The notes: generated by a model not told the origin, from the sequence alone. 64,000 nt of DNA from Brevundimonas sp. SGAir0440 (GCF_005484585.1 NZ_CP039435.1:2852001-2916000); one strand, 5' to 3'; positions 35,666-45,330 are shown, numbered from the stretch's first letter. A program made the numbers and translations.

Positions 35666-36029
35666 GGATGCGGGCCGCCGTGCCGGGCTCCAGGCCCAGG
35701 TCGGCATAGGTCCAGCGCAGTTCGACGCCGTCCGGGACCAGGGCCTTGCACAGGTCCTGTTTGGTGCGGCGAAGCGTGATCTCAACCGGCGCGCCGTCCG
35801 ACACCGACACTTCGAAATCCGACGCCTGGGTGCAGCCGTTGGAATCGACGCGCGCGACCAGGGCGCCGTCGGCGAACCGGGCTTCGCGGATGGCCTCGGC
35901 CGGCGGGGCGTCGTCGCGGCGCAGGTTCACCGAGACGTTCTCGCCCGCGTCGCTGTCATAGATGACGCAGGCCGACAGCAGCGGCGCGATCAGGGCCGCG
36001 ACCGCCAGACCTTTGACAAGGCTGCGCAT
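35649..36029 (-). CDS. putative lipoprotein, paralogue of the gene at 39871
   Basis: A 126-residue envelope lipoprotein: signal peptide with lipobox LLSAC, then a small domain with VDSNGCTQASDF, ITLRRTKQDLCK and GVELRWTYADLGLEPG. Two cysteines in the mature part (in NGCT and DLCK) are shared with the lipoprotein at 39871-40236 and may form a disulphide. The start at 36029 (ATG) overlaps the stop of the upstream 38-residue lipoprotein gene by one base. The function is unknown. Confidence 0.78.
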   Translation of the reverse strand: MRSLVKGLAVAALIAPLLSACVIYDSDAGENVSVNLRRDDAPPAEAIREARFADGALVARVDSNGCTQASDFEVSVSDGAPVEITLRRTKQDLCKALVPDGVELRWTYADLGLEPGTAARILNPLK

Positions 36030-36145
36030 CACTGGCCCGAGGCCGGCGCGGTGATGACGCGCGTGGTCGGCTTTTCGGTCGAGACGATGATGCAGCCCGA
36101 CAGCAGCGGGGCGGCGATGGCGATGGCGAGAGCGAGACGAAGCAT
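36029..36145 (-). CDS. very small lipoprotein (38 residues)
   Basis: Tiny frame consisting of a lipoprotein signal (LRLALAIAIAAPLLSGC) and about 20 mature residues. ATG 36145 is chosen because the signal begins there. It is coupled to the following lipoprotein gene by a one-base TGATG overlap, which supports translation. It may be a lysis- or entericidin-like peptide or a truncated relative of its neighbour. Confidence 0.55.
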   Translation of the reverse strand: MLRLALAIAIAAPLLSGCIIVSTEKPTTRVITAPASGQ

Positions 36146-36310
36146 TGGTGTGTTCCCCAGTTGAAGCTTGACCCTTTTGTGCCGCGTGGGCCGGGCGCGC
36201 ACACGTGAATAATCGGAAAGCTGGGTGAACAATCGGAAAGGATCGGGGTTGAACGTGACCGCAACCGCCATAGCTACAGTCCCCCTCTCCTGCCCCACGG
36301 ATCGTCCTTC

Positions 36311-37423
36311 ATGAGCCAGTTGTTCTCACCTCGCGCCGTCGGCCCCCTGACGCTGAAGAACCGCGTCGCCATCGCGCCCATGTGCCAGTATTCGGCCATC
36401 GACGGCGTGCCCCAGCCTTGGCACGTGCAGCATCTGGGACGACTGGCGATCTCCGGCGCGGGATTGGTCATCGTCGAGGCGACGGGGGTCGAGGCGGCGG
36501 GACGGATTACGCCGGACGACACCGGCCTGTGGAACGACGCCCAGGAAGAGGCTTTCGCCCGGATCATCCGCGACATTCGCACCTACAGCGACACCCCGAT
36601 CGGCATCCAACTGGCCCACGCCGGGCGCAAGGCCTCGACCAGCGCGCCGTGGAAGGGCGGCGGCGCCCTGAAGGCCGAAGACGGCGCGTGGGAAACCTTC
36701 AGCGCCTCGGCCGAACCGTTCAAGGATGACTGGCACACGCCGACCGCCATGACCCCGGCCGACATGGACCGGGTGGTCGCCGCATTCGAAGACGCCGCGC
36801 GGCGCGCGGACCGGGCCGGGTTCGACCTGGTCGAACTGCACGCCGCCCACGGTTATCTGCTGACCCAGTTCCTGTCGCCGGCATCCAACCACCGCACCGA
36901 CGAGTTCGGCGGATCCTACGAGAACCGGGCGCGCTTCCCGCTGCGGGTCGCCCAGGCCCTGCGCGACGCGTGGCCCCGAACCAAGGCGTTGGGCGTTCGC
37001 TTCAACGGCTCGGACTGGGTCGAGGGCGGCATCGCCCTGGACGAGGTGACGGCCTTTGGTCAGGCGCTGCACGACATGGGCTATGACTATCTGCACCTGA
37101 CGTCGGGCGGGAACGTCGCCCAGGCGAAAATTCCGGGCGGCGAGCCGGGCTATCAGTTGCGGTTCGCCCAAGCCGTGAAGGCGGCGACGCCTGAGGCCAA
37201 TGGGATGGCCGTCGGCATGATCTTTGATCCGAAGCAGGCCGAGGACATCGTGGCGTCCGGTCAGGCCGACTTCATCGCCATCGCGCGCGCGGCGCTGGAC
37301 GATCCGCACTGGGCGCACCATGCGGCCGTCGCCCTGGGTGAGGAGGAAGGCCTGCCGGTCCAGTATCGCGGCGCCGGCACGGGCGTTTGGCCCGCCTATG
37401 ATCGCGTTAACAGCCCGGCCTGA
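36311..37423 (+). CDS. NADH:flavin oxidoreductase, Old Yellow Enzyme family (NamA/YqjM-like)
   Basis: FMN-dependent ene-reductase of 370 residues. It has the YqjM-type N-terminus LFSPRAVGPLTLKNRVAIAPMCQYSA with the redox-tuning cysteine (APMCQY), the [23 protein letters not shown] segment, IQLAHAGRKAS, FDLVELHAAHGYLLTQFLSPASNHRTDEFGGS (substrate histidines) and IAIARAALDDPHW. It probably reduces activated alkenes in detoxification. It is transcribed alone, convergent with the c-di-GMP gene (1-nt gap). Confidence 0.94.
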   Translation: MSQLFSPRAVGPLTLKNRVAIAPMCQYSAIDGVPQPWHVQHLGRLAISGAGLVIVEATGVEAAGRITPDDTGLWNDAQEEAFARIIRDIRTYSDTPIGIQLAHAGRKASTSAPWKGGGALKAEDGAWETFSASAEPFKDDWHTPTAMTPADMDRVVAAFEDAARRADRAGFDLVELHAAHGYLLTQFLSPASNHRTDEFGGSYENRARFPLRVAQALRDAWPRTKALGVRFNGSDWVEGGIALDEVTAFGQALHDMGYDYLHLTSGGNVAQAKIPGGEPGYQLRFAQAVKAATPEANGMAVGMIFDPKQAEDIVASGQADFIAIARAALDDPHWAHHAAVALGEEEGLPVQYRGAGTGVWPAYDRVNSPA

Positions 37424-39775
37424 TCAGGCGGCCTTTTCCATCGACGGATCGACGGCCCACAGAACGCGTGCGGCGGCTTGAACCTCGGCATCGGCCGTCT
37501 TTTGCGGGCGGCCGAGCAGATAGCCCTGAACCTCGTCACAGCCCTGGTCACGCAGGAAGGCCAACTGCTCCAGCGTCTCTACGCCCTCGGCCAGGACGGG
37601 GATGTGCAGGCTCTCGCCCAAGGCCAGGACAGCGCGAATGATGGCGGCTGACTGAGGTCCGCCGTCCAGTTCGGACATGAAGGAGCGATCCAGCTTGATC
37701 TTGTCGAACGGGAAGGCGCGCAAGGTCGACAGCGACGAATAGCCGGTGCCGAAGTCGTCCATGGCGATGGAGACGCCCAGCAGCTTCAGCTGGCGCAGGA
37801 CGTGGGTCGTGCGCTCCATGTCGGTGATCATGGCCGTCTCGGTGATCTCCAGCTCCAGCCGCGACGGCGACAGGCCAGTCTCGACCAAAACCTGATGCAC
37901 CAGGCGCGGCAGGTCGACGTGACCCAGCTGCACCGGCGACAGGTTGACGGCGATCTTGTGCGGTTCGGTCCAGCTGGCGGCCTCGGCGCAGGCGGTGCGC
38001 AGCACCCACTCGCCGATCGGCAGGATCAGGCCGTTTTCTTCGGCCAGAGGAATGAAATCGGCCGGCGAGATGAAGGTCCCGTCCGGCTGGATCCAGCGCA
38101 GCAGCACCTCATAGCCGGTGATGTCGCCGGTATCGACGGCGGCCTGCAGCTGCCAGTTCAGGCTGAACTGGCCCTGATCCAAGGCCTCGCGCATCTGCTG
38201 GGCCATGCGACGGCGATTGCGCACCGCCTCGTCCATCTCTTCTTCGTAGAAGCAAACGTCGGTGCCCAGCGAGGCCTTGGCGCGGTACATGGCCAGGTCC
38301 GCGTCATTGATCAGGGCGGACGGGTCGTGGGCGTCGTCGGGCCAGATCGCGATGCCGGTGCTGAGGCCGCAGGCGACCTCGGCATGGTCCAGCACGACCG
38401 GGGCGGTGACGGCGTCGCGCAAGCGCGCGACCAGATCCAGGGCGTCGTCCTTGTGCTGGATCGGCACGACGGCGACGAACTCGTCCCCGCCCAGGCGCGC
38501 GATGAACTCGTCGTGGCGCAGGCAGCCGCGCATCCGTTCGGCGATCTGGATCAGAAGCTGGTCGCCGGCGGCATGGCCGTGAACGTCATTGACCTCCTTG
38601 AACCGGTCCAGGTCCATGGCCAAGAGGGCCACCTTGTTCGAAACGGTCAGGTCGGCGGTCTGGCGCGTCAGCCATTCCAGGAAGGACGAGCGGTTGGGCA
38701 GGCCGGTCAGGCCGTCGTTGCGCGCCATATGGGCGATGCGACGCTCCTGCGCCTGACGCATGCGCAGATCACGCACGGCGTAGATCATGACGTGATCCAC
38801 ACCGCAGTCGCGGCGCACGGCGATCTCGACGGGGATGTCCGCCCCGCCCTCGGCGACCAGTTTGGACTGGCTGAGGCCGTTGACCGCCAGATCGGCGACG
38901 CCGGCGATCCAGCGCGACAGCGGCTCGCCGACCAGGGCGTGGTGGGCGACGCCCGCCAGATCGGCGAAGGCGGCGTTGGCGGCCAGGATGACGCCGTCCT
39001 GTTCGACCACCATGCCATCGACGCTGCCCTCGATCAGATGATCCAGGCGCGCCTTGGCCTGAAGCCGTGACTGGACGTCCAGGGCGTGGCTGGCGACGCC
39101 GGTGCCCAGCATCATCAACCCAACGGCGGCGACGGCGAAGGCCAGGACCAGGTTGGTCGATCCGACAGCGCCCATATCCACTAGTGCGCCGACCGGCACG
39201 ATCGTCATGGCGGCCATGCCGGTGAAATGCAGGGCCACGATGCTCAGGACCATCAGCACGACTGGAACGACCTTGCCGGACTGCCGGGCGCGATTGAACG
39301 CCAGGGCGCCCAAGACGACCGCCCCCGCCACCGATGCCGCGACATAGGCGGCCGACCAGTGGATGACGGCGTCGGTCGCAAAGGCCGCCATGCCGGTATA
39401 GTGCATGGCCACCACGGTCAGGCCGAACAGCACGCCGCCGATCTCGGCCGAGGCGGGCATCCGGCGCGAGGCCACCCACAGCGCCAGTGCGCTGCCGGCG
39501 ATGGCGACACCCAGGGACAAGCCGGTCAGCACGGGGCCGTAGCTGATGGTGACGCCGGGCTCATAGGCGATCATCGCCACGAAATGGGTGCACCAGATTG
39601 TCGCTCCCGTCGCCACTGCGCCCATGAAGGCCCAGGCCAGGCGTGTGCCCTTTTCAGCGGCGCGCAGGCGGCGGTAGAGGCGGAAGGTGATGATCGAACC
39701 GATCAGGCACAGGCCGGCGGCTAACGCGACGAGCCAGAGATTATGGTCGTCGGTCAGGCAGGTGAGAAAGCGCAT
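37424..39775 (-). CDS. MHYT-PAS-GGDEF-EAL cyclic-di-GMP protein
   Basis: A 783-residue bifunctional signalling protein. Seven membrane helices (about 12-240) carry three MHYT-type motifs (THFVAM, AMHYTGM, ALHFTGM), thought to bind copper and sense gas or redox state. A PAS domain (about 260-345), a GGDEF domain with intact RLGGDEFVA (about 360-515) and an EAL domain with EVLLRW and DDFGTGYSSL (about 530-770) follow. Both catalytic domains keep key residues, so net cyclase or phosphodiesterase activity cannot be predicted. Confidence 0.95.
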   Translation of the reverse strand: MRFLTCLTDDHNLWLVALAAGLCLIGSIITFRLYRRLRAAEKGTRLAWAFMGAVATGATIWCTHFVAMIAYEPGVTISYGPVLTGLSLGVAIAGSALALWVASRRMPASAEIGGVLFGLTVVAMHYTGMAAFATDAVIHWSAAYVAASVAGAVVLGALAFNRARQSGKVVPVVLMVLSIVALHFTGMAAMTIVPVGALVDMGAVGSTNLVLAFAVAAVGLMMLGTGVASHALDVQSRLQAKARLDHLIEGSVDGMVVEQDGVILAANAAFADLAGVAHHALVGEPLSRWIAGVADLAVNGLSQSKLVAEGGADIPVEIAVRRDCGVDHVMIYAVRDLRMRQAQERRIAHMARNDGLTGLPNRSSFLEWLTRQTADLTVSNKVALLAMDLDRFKEVNDVHGHAAGDQLLIQIAERMRGCLRHDEFIARLGGDEFVAVVPIQHKDDALDLVARLRDAVTAPVVLDHAEVACGLSTGIAIWPDDAHDPSALINDADLAMYRAKASLGTDVCFYEEEMDEAVRNRRRMAQQMREALDQGQFSLNWQLQAAVDTGDITGYEVLLRWIQPDGTFISPADFIPLAEENGLILPIGEWVLRTACAEAASWTEPHKIAVNLSPVQLGHVDLPRLVHQVLVETGLSPSRLELEITETAMITDMERTTHVLRQLKLLGVSIAMDDFGTGYSSLSTLRAFPFDKIKLDRSFMSELDGGPQSAAIIRAVLALGESLHIPVLAEGVETLEQLAFLRDQGCDEVQGYLLGRPQKTADAEVQAAARVLWAVDPSMEKAA

Positions 39776-39870
39776 GAAGCTACAGACCTTGGGGGGACGG
39801 TCTGTCGTCGTAGCGGACGTTGCTTAATCAGACGCGCTCGAACAGGCTTAACGAAACGCTACGGCCGTTT

Positions 39871-40236
39871 TCAGGAGCGGGGCATCTGATAGGGGTTGTT
39901 GACGCTGACGGGCGAGCCGGGCGTCAGGCCCAGCTCCTCGAACGACCACTTCAGCTCGACGCCCTGGACCAGGTCCTGCTTGCACTTGTCCTCGTCGATG
40001 CGGCGCAGGGTGATGACGGCGCTGCCGCCCTGCAGGCTGACGATCGGGATCAGGTCTTCCTTGGCCGTGCAGCCGTTCGAACTGACCCAGAAGACGGCCT
40101 GGTCCTTGGTGAAGGTGGCGGCATGGATCGGCTCCAGCGCGCCGGGCATGCCCGCGGTGGACACGGTGGGCTCGCCGCGGCTGGCGCAGGCGGCCAGGCC
40201 CGCCGATGCGGCGGTGATCAAAGCCAAGCGTTTCAT
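39871..40236 (-). CDS. putative lipoprotein, paralogue of the gene at 35649
   Basis: A 121-residue lipoprotein with signal peptide and lipobox LAACAS. The mature part has WVSSNGCTAKEDL, ITLRRIDEDKCKQDL and GVELKWSFEELGLTPG, aligning clearly with the lipoprotein at 35649-36029 including two cysteines. ATG 40236 starts the signal sequence; an in-frame TTG at 40251 is less likely. The function is unknown. Confidence 0.8.
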   Translation of the reverse strand: MKRLALITAASAGLAACASRGEPTVSTAGMPGALEPIHAATFTKDQAVFWVSSNGCTAKEDLIPIVSLQGGSAVITLRRIDEDKCKQDLVQGVELKWSFEELGLTPGSPVSVNNPYQMPRS

Positions 40237-40319
40237 GATGGAGTCGCGCAACTGACGACCTCCCCTGCCTCAAAGCCTGAACCGGCCGAGAATGCGCCTG
40301 TTCGCCCCTGGAGGGAACA

Positions 40320-40356
40320 GGATAAAAAACGAAAGGCCTCGGACGAATCCGAGGCC
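40320..40356 (-). terminator. rpsD terminator
   Basis: Perfect 9-bp stem GGCCTCGGA/TCCGAGGCC with a 4-nt loop, followed on the minus strand by TTTCGTTTTTTATC. It lies about 90 nt past the rpsD stop. A classic intrinsic terminator. Confidence 0.85.
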
Positions 40357-40446
40357 CTCCAAACTGAACACTTCAAAGGGACCGCCACAGGGCTCAAGCA
40401 GCCCGAAGGCCGATAGCCCCCTTGAAGAACGCTTCGTAAGCTTCGC

Positions 40447-41064
40447 TTACGAAGCGTAGTATTCGACGACCAGGTTCGGTTCCATCTTCACGGCGTACGG
40501 CACGTCCGACAGTTCCGGCACGCGGACGTAGCGAACCGAGAACGAGCGGTCCGACAGTTCCAGGTAATCCGGCACGTCGCGTTCCGACGACTGCTGGGCT
40601 TCGAGCACCAGAGCCATGTTGCGCGACTTTTCCTTCACGGTGACGACGTCTTCCGGCTTCACGCGGTAGGAGGCGATGTCGACCTTCTTGCCGTTAACCA
40701 GGACGTGGCCGTGGTTGACGAACTGGCGGGCGGCCCAGACGGTCGGGACGAACTTGGCGCGGTAGACGATGGCGTCCAGGCGCGATTCCAGCAGACCGAT
40801 CAGGTTTTCCGAGGTGTTGCCCTTGCGACGAGCGGCCTCGTCATAGGTCTTGGCGAACTGCTTTTCGGTGATGTTGCCGTAGTAGCCCTTCAGCTTCTGC
40901 TTGGCCTTCAGTTGCAGACCGAAGTCCGAAACCTTGGACTTGCGACGCTGGCCGTGCTGGCCGGGACCGTAAGAACGCTTGTTGACCGGCGACTTGGAGC
41001 GGCCCCACAGGTTCTCACCCATGGCCCGGTCGATCTTGTACTTGGCGCTGTGGCGCTTGGACAT
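40447..41064 (-). CDS. rpsD: 30S ribosomal protein S4
   Basis: Primary 16S rRNA-binding protein of the small subunit, 205 residues. It begins [21 protein letters not shown], the form lacking the zinc cysteines. The S4 RNA-binding domain is visible as [37 protein letters not shown]. The leader has AAAAGAGAAT before the ATG. Monocistronic, with its own terminator. Confidence 0.98.
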   Translation of the reverse strand: MSKRHSAKYKIDRAMGENLWGRSKSPVNKRSYGPGQHGQRRKSKVSDFGLQLKAKQKLKGYYGNITEKQFAKTYDEAARRKGNTSENLIGLLESRLDAIVYRAKFVPTVWAARQFVNHGHVLVNGKKVDIASYRVKPEDVVTVKEKSRNMALVLEAQQSSERDVPDYLELSDRSFSVRYVRVPELSDVPYAVKMEPNLVVEYYAS

Positions 41065-41314
41065 TTTATTCTCTTTTCGACGATACGGCCCGGCATCCCC
41101 TGGATTGGGAATGCGATCTCAACGGCGGTCCACGCATCTTCCGTCATTCATCCCGGCTCCGCCGAAGCGGACCCATGGAAGGCGGCGCTTATGGCCAGCG
41201 AGGGCGCCGGAGTCAAGCACGGCGGGCTGTTAAGCACGATGGAATGGAACGATCCCGTCGCCCCGCCCTTCCCTTGACGCAACTGAGCCACGCAAGAGGA
41301 CAAGGAGGAGTGGA

Positions 41315-41536
41315 ATGCAGACCGAACCCAACAGCTTTCAGACCGGCCTGTCCGACGAGGCCATGCAGACGCTGAAGACGCACCTGGTCGATCTGGTCGA
41401 GCCGTTGAGCGACCACCAACTGCTCGATCTCGCCGACGGCATCCATGAGATGCTGCGCCAGCGCCGCATGGTTCGCCAGCACCATGCCGAGCGCATGAAC
41501 GCGCGCACCCGGCACGGCGTGGACCTTCGCATCTAG
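41315..41536 (+). CDS. small hypothetical protein
   Basis: A 73-residue soluble helical protein (TLKTHLVDLVEPLSDHQLLDLADGIHEMLRQRRMVRQHHAERMN) with a His/Arg-rich C-terminus. I do not recognise the family. It is preceded by a very strong ribosome site (AAGGAGGAG, 5 nt before the ATG), which argues that it is real. The stop converges on the MBL-fold gene with a 4-nt overlap. Confidence 0.7.
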   Translation: MQTEPNSFQTGLSDEAMQTLKTHLVDLVEPLSDHQLLDLADGIHEMLRQRRMVRQHHAERMNARTRHGVDLRI

Positions 41537-42471
41537 TCCTTCGCAGACTGCGCTTCTGAGATGAACATGGCGCGGCCCTCTCGGGTCGCCACCTTGCCCA
41601 GGCCGGGGAACGGGAAGTGATAGGCATAGATGTGGGCGCCGGAGTTGCGCAGCGCCGTCACCTCGTCCAGCCGCGCCTTCAGGCCCGCCGCCTGATCGTC
41701 GTCATAGCCGACCTTCCAGTCCGGATGTTCGACCGACAGAATCCAGTGGTGCATCAGGTCGCCGGTGTAGAGCAGCTGGTTCTGGCCGTCGGCGATCAGA
41801 TAGGCGACGTGCCCCGGCGTATGGCCAGCCGTGTCCTGAGACTGGACTCCCGGCGCGACCTCGCCGCCCGGCTCGAAAGCCTGGACCTTGGGCGTGATGA
41901 TCCGCACAAGATCGGCAAGCTCAGGATTAGCGCGGATGGATGCCCATTCCGCGTGTGACATCCGGATCGCCGCATTGGGGAAGGCCAGGCCGCCATTGCG
42001 GATCAGGCCGCCGACATGGTCCGGGTGGCCGTGCGAGATCAGCACATCGGTGATCGACGCCGGATCGACGCCCGCCTTTTGCAGGCTGTCCATCAACTGG
42101 CCCTTGCCCTCGCCCAGGCCCGTGTCGAACAGCATCGTGCGGGCGCCGTTCCTGACCAGAAGCGGATGGATTTCCAGCATGATCGGATCGGCCGGCTGTC
42201 CGGCGGCGGTAAGCGGGGCTGCGACCGCCTGCGGCGTCAGGCCGACGCCGAAAGTCTGGTTGTCGTTCTTGACCGGGTTTTCGCCATCGAACAGGGCGAT
42301 GGCGTCCAGCGCACCGATCTTGAAGCGATAGACGGGCTTCTCGGCCGGGGCCGCGACGGTCTGGGTGGGGTTGGGCGGCGCGGGTTCGCCGGACTTCTGC
42401 GCATTCTCTTGAGGGTTACAGGCCGCCAGTATCAGGGCCGCGAAAGCAGCCCCCGTCATCATCATCCGCAT
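41533..42471 (-). CDS. exported MBL-fold metallo-hydrolase
   Basis: A 312-residue metallo-beta-lactamase-fold protein with a lipoprotein-type signal (AAFAALILAACNP). The metal site is readable: LISHGHPDHVGGLI (HxHxDH form with Gly), DTAGHTPGHVAYLI (His) and YTGDLMHH (Asp). It resembles periplasmic quorum-quenching-like or lactonase-like MBL proteins; the substrate is unknown. Three methionines near the start (42471, 42465, 42462) leave the exact start open. Confidence 0.87.
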   Translation of the reverse strand: MRMMMTGAAFAALILAACNPQENAQKSGEPAPPNPTQTVAAPAEKPVYRFKIGALDAIALFDGENPVKNDNQTFGVGLTPQAVAAPLTAAGQPADPIMLEIHPLLVRNGARTMLFDTGLGEGKGQLMDSLQKAGVDPASITDVLISHGHPDHVGGLIRNGGLAFPNAAIRMSHAEWASIRANPELADLVRIITPKVQAFEPGGEVAPGVQSQDTAGHTPGHVAYLIADGQNQLLYTGDLMHHWILSVEHPDWKVGYDDDQAAGLKARLDEVTALRNSGAHIYAYHFPFPGLGKVATREGRAMFISEAQSAKD

Positions 42472-42499
42472 CGCTCGATCTCCGTTTGCGATGACGCAA

Positions 42500-42532
42500 T
42501 CGAAAACGCCCGCCGGAGGTTCCGGCGGGCGT
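42500..42532 (-). terminator. sodB terminator
   Basis: Perfect 12-bp stem (42506-42517 with 42521-42532), loop of 3 nt, followed on the minus strand by TTTTCG. It lies about 30 nt after the superoxide dismutase stop codon. Confidence 0.75.
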
Positions 42533-42564
42533 CGTCATCTCTCGATCTCTGGGCTGGACCGGCC

Positions 42565-43176
42565 TTATTTGGCGGCCGCGTAGAGTTCGTTGACCTTGTT
42601 CCAGTTCACCACCGTCCAGAACGACTTCAGATAGTCGGCGCGGCGGTTCTGGTATTTCAGATAGTAGGCGTGCTCCCACACGTCGGCGCCCAGGATGACC
42701 TCGCCGCGCTCGTCCACGACGTCCATCAGAGGATTGTCCTGGTTCGGGGTCGAGGTGATCTTCAGCTTGCCGTTCTGCACGATCAGCCAGGCCCAGCCAG
42801 AACCGAACTGCGCAGCGCCGGCGGCGTTGAAGTCTTCCTTGAACTTGTCCATGCCGCCCAGATCGGCGTCGATGGCGGCCTTAAGCTCGGCCGACGGCTC
42901 ACCCGCCTGATCGGCCGGGGCCAGCAGTTCCCAGAACAGGCTGTGGTTCCAGTGACCGCCGCCGTTGTTGCGCACGGCCTTGGGCGCGGTGGAGATGCTG
43001 GTGAAGATTTCCTCCAGCGACTTGCCCTGCAAGCTCTCATCGGCGTCGACGGCCTTGTTCAGGTTGTCGACATAGGTCTGGTGGTGCTTGTCGTGGTGGA
43101 AGGTCATCGTCTCCTTGTCGATGGCCGGCTCCAGCGCGTCATAGGCGTAGGGCAGCGGGGGCAGGGTGAAGGCCAT
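42565..43176 (-). CDS. sodB: Fe/Mn superoxide dismutase
   Basis: Dismutes superoxide in the cytoplasm; 203 residues. Metal ligands lie in [17 protein letters not shown] (His), [10 protein letters not shown] (His) and [19 protein letters not shown] (Asp and His). The pattern looks like the iron type, but the metal cannot be assigned from sequence alone. ATG 43176 is chosen from GAGAGG upstream and the usual N-terminus ([16 protein letters not shown]); the longer frame to 43215 is rejected. Confidence 0.96.
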   Translation of the reverse strand: MAFTLPPLPYAYDALEPAIDKETMTFHHDKHHQTYVDNLNKAVDADESLQGKSLEEIFTSISTAPKAVRNNGGGHWNHSLFWELLAPADQAGEPSAELKAAIDADLGGMDKFKEDFNAAGAAQFGSGWAWLIVQNGKLKITSTPNQDNPLMDVVDERGEVILGADVWEHAYYLKYQNRRADYLKSFWTVVNWNKVNELYAAAK

Positions 43177-43283
43177 GGGAGGTTCCTCTCGCGACAAGTT
43201 TCCGATGCGCCTCATCTAGGCGCCCGTTCATGAAACCCAAGCGACAGCGCCTGGATTTGTTCCGACTTATCGACCCGTAACGG

Positions 43284-43508
43284 TCAAGCTGGCAAGTTCG
43301 CCTTTAGGCAATCGCGAACGGCGCGCTTCACATCACCCGGCGCATTGGGTTCATCCACGCCCTCGGCCGCGAAGACGGCGCGCACGGCGGCGTCCAGCCC
43401 CTTGGGCAAGGCCTCGATCACCCGCTTCTGCCCCTTGGCGTGCAGGCAATAGCCCACCTCGCGGCAAAGGGCGGAAAACATCGGTTCGTAGGGATCGGAA
43501 GCGCTCAT
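43284..43508 (-). CDS. small hypothetical protein
   Basis: A 74-residue soluble protein (YEPMFSALCREVGYCLHAKGQKRVIEALPKGLDAAVRAVF) with three cysteines and a helical appearance. The family is not recognised. It lies 15 nt downstream of the DUF4350-like gene on the same strand, so it is probably the last gene of the fghA operon. Confidence 0.65.
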   Translation of the reverse strand: MSASDPYEPMFSALCREVGYCLHAKGQKRVIEALPKGLDAAVRAVFAAEGVDEPNAPGDVKRAVRDCLKANLPA

Positions 43509-43523
43509 GCCGGCCCTGTAGCA

Positions 43524-44483
43524 TCAGGGGAGCAGACGCGACAGCCAGTGCATCAGGTTCAGGACGAACTGCTGATCGTCATGACCAGTCGTATTCAGCC
43601 CCATGCGGACAGGCTCGCGATCCGGCTGGTCGGGAAAACGCACGACCTGGGCCGTGAGCATCCCCGCCTCTCCCAGCACGACCACCCGCCCTGTACCAAG
43701 GCGCAAAGCCAGACCTTGGGCGGGTAAGGCGGGCCGCGACAACTCGGCAAGGACGACGGCTGGATCTTGGCCGGCCCGAAGCCGAGTTCGGATCGCTTGC
43801 AAGGCTTCGAGATCGGGAGCCTCTCGCGCATCTGCGCTCATTGCCAGCAATACGGTTGCGTCTGCCGGCCCCGACAGCGACTGCCCGGTGAAGCTCTTGA
43901 CAACCCTCAGGCGCTCGCTTTGGTCGCGGCCCTCGATGATCGGATGATCCGCAAGCGCCGGGCGCGGAAAGACCAGATTGGCCGTAACGTCGTCGCCCGC
44001 GGGCTGGAAGGCGTAACCCGTGCCCATCGCCACCCCGAACTTGGCAGCCAGAGCTTCGGCGGCGGAACCATGGGGCGCGTGATCTGCGGCCAGAAGCAAC
44101 GCCCCGCCCTGCTCCACCCATCGGCGGATCGCCTCGATCTCGGCGTCGTCGAAAGCCGAGGCGCGCGAGCCGTCCACCGGTCGCGCCGGATTGGCGATAA
44201 CCAACACCGCCACGCCATTAAGCGCGCCGGGCGCATCGAGACGCCCCCGGCTGGCTTCGATCCGATATCCATCGGCCCGCAACAGCGCGGCGAAGGCGGC
44301 ATAACGACCTTCGATCGTCTGCTCGCTGCCGTGGCCCTGATCGACAAGCGCGACAGGTCCATTCGTCGCATAGGCCTGCGAGGCCAGCTTTGGTCGCCAA
44401 TCCAGATCGCCGACCTGCTCTTGCGCCAAGGCTGGCCCTGCCAGAAGCAGGACTGCGACAGCGATCCAAGCCCGGCGTCCCAT
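43524..44483 (-). CDS. exported DUF4350-like (glutamine amidotransferase fold) protein
   Basis: A 319-residue protein with a Sec signal peptide (AWIAVAVLLLAGPALAQ). The body resembles the GATase1-like fold of DUF4350: VALVDQGHG, AVLVIANPARPVDG, IRRWVEQGGALLLAADHAPHGSAAEALAAKFGVAM and RVVVLGEAGMLTAQ. The nucleophilic elbow cysteine is absent, so it is probably a binding rather than catalytic member. It starts 7 nt after fghA and is likely co-transcribed. Confidence 0.7.
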   Translation of the reverse strand: MGRRAWIAVAVLLLAGPALAQEQVGDLDWRPKLASQAYATNGPVALVDQGHGSEQTIEGRYAAFAALLRADGYRIEASRGRLDAPGALNGVAVLVIANPARPVDGSRASAFDDAEIEAIRRWVEQGGALLLAADHAPHGSAAEALAAKFGVAMGTGYAFQPAGDDVTANLVFPRPALADHPIIEGRDQSERLRVVKSFTGQSLSGPADATVLLAMSADAREAPDLEALQAIRTRLRAGQDPAVVLAELSRPALPAQGLALRLGTGRVVVLGEAGMLTAQVVRFPDQPDREPVRMGLNTTGHDDQQFVLNLMHWLSRLLP

Positions 44484-44490
44484 CTGGCGC

Positions 44491-45330
44491 CTAGACCTTC
44501 AAGCGTTCGGCATGGAAGGCGATGTGGTCGGCGATGAAGCTGGCCATGAAGAAGTAGGAGTGGTCGTAGCCGGGCTGCATCCGCAAGGTGAGCTTCTGGC
44601 CGGCGGCGTCGGCGGCGGCTTGGAGCAACTCGGGCTTCAGCTGGTCGGTCAGGAAGTTGTCGGCGTCCCCCTGGTCGATCAGGATGTCGTCATAGACGCC
44701 GCGCGCTGCGCCGGCGGCGATCCGCTTGGCGGCGTCATGGCGGTCCCAGACGTCGCGGTCCTCACCCAGATAGGCGGTGAAGACCTTTTCACCCCAGGCG
44801 CACCGGGTGGGCGAGCAGATCGGCGCGAAGGCGGAGACCGAACGGAACAGGTCGGGATGGTTCAGCGCCAAGGTCAGGGCGCCATGGCCGCCCATCGAAT
44901 GGCCGCTGATCGAGCGGACGCCCGTGGTCGCAAACTCGACGTCGATCAGGGCGATCAGTTCCTCGGTGACATAGGTCTCCATGCGGAAATGCGGCGCCCA
45001 GGGCGCCTGCGTCGCATCCAGATAGAAGCCCGCGCCCTGGCCCAGGTCATAGGCCGGATCGTCGGCGACATCGTCTCCGCGCGGGCTGGTGTCAGGTGCC
45101 ACGACGATGACGCCGTGTTCGGCGGCGGCCTGATAGGCTCCCGCCTTGGTGGTGAAGTTGTCCTCGGTGCAGGTCAGGCCCGACAGCCAGATCAGCACGG
45201 GAAAAGGCCCCTCGCCCGCCGGCGTGAAGACCGACAGCGTCATCGGCGTGCCGGTCGCCGTGCTGTCGTGCTTCAGATAGCGCAGGGTTCCGCCGTGGAC
45301 GGCGTGGGTCTTGGTGGTCTGCAAGGTCAT
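44491..45330 (-). CDS. fghA: S-formylglutathione hydrolase
   Basis: Serine hydrolase that converts S-formylglutathione to formate and glutathione, the second step of glutathione-dependent formaldehyde removal. The 279 residues include LIWLSGLTCTEDNF, APDTSPRGDDV, the nucleophile in SGHSMGGHGALT, and the late DQGDADNFL (Asp) and YDHSYFF (His). ATG 45330 follows the toxin-gene stop after a single base, with GGAA 8 nt upstream inside the toxin gene. It works with the class III alcohol dehydrogenase at 46456-47562. Confidence 0.96.
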   Translation of the reverse strand: MTLQTTKTHAVHGGTLRYLKHDSTATGTPMTLSVFTPAGEGPFPVLIWLSGLTCTEDNFTTKAGAYQAAAEHGVIVVAPDTSPRGDDVADDPAYDLGQGAGFYLDATQAPWAPHFRMETYVTEELIALIDVEFATTGVRSISGHSMGGHGALTLALNHPDLFRSVSAFAPICSPTRCAWGEKVFTAYLGEDRDVWDRHDAAKRIAAGAARGVYDDILIDQGDADNFLTDQLKPELLQAAADAAGQKLTLRMQPGYDHSYFFMASFIADHIAFHAERLKV

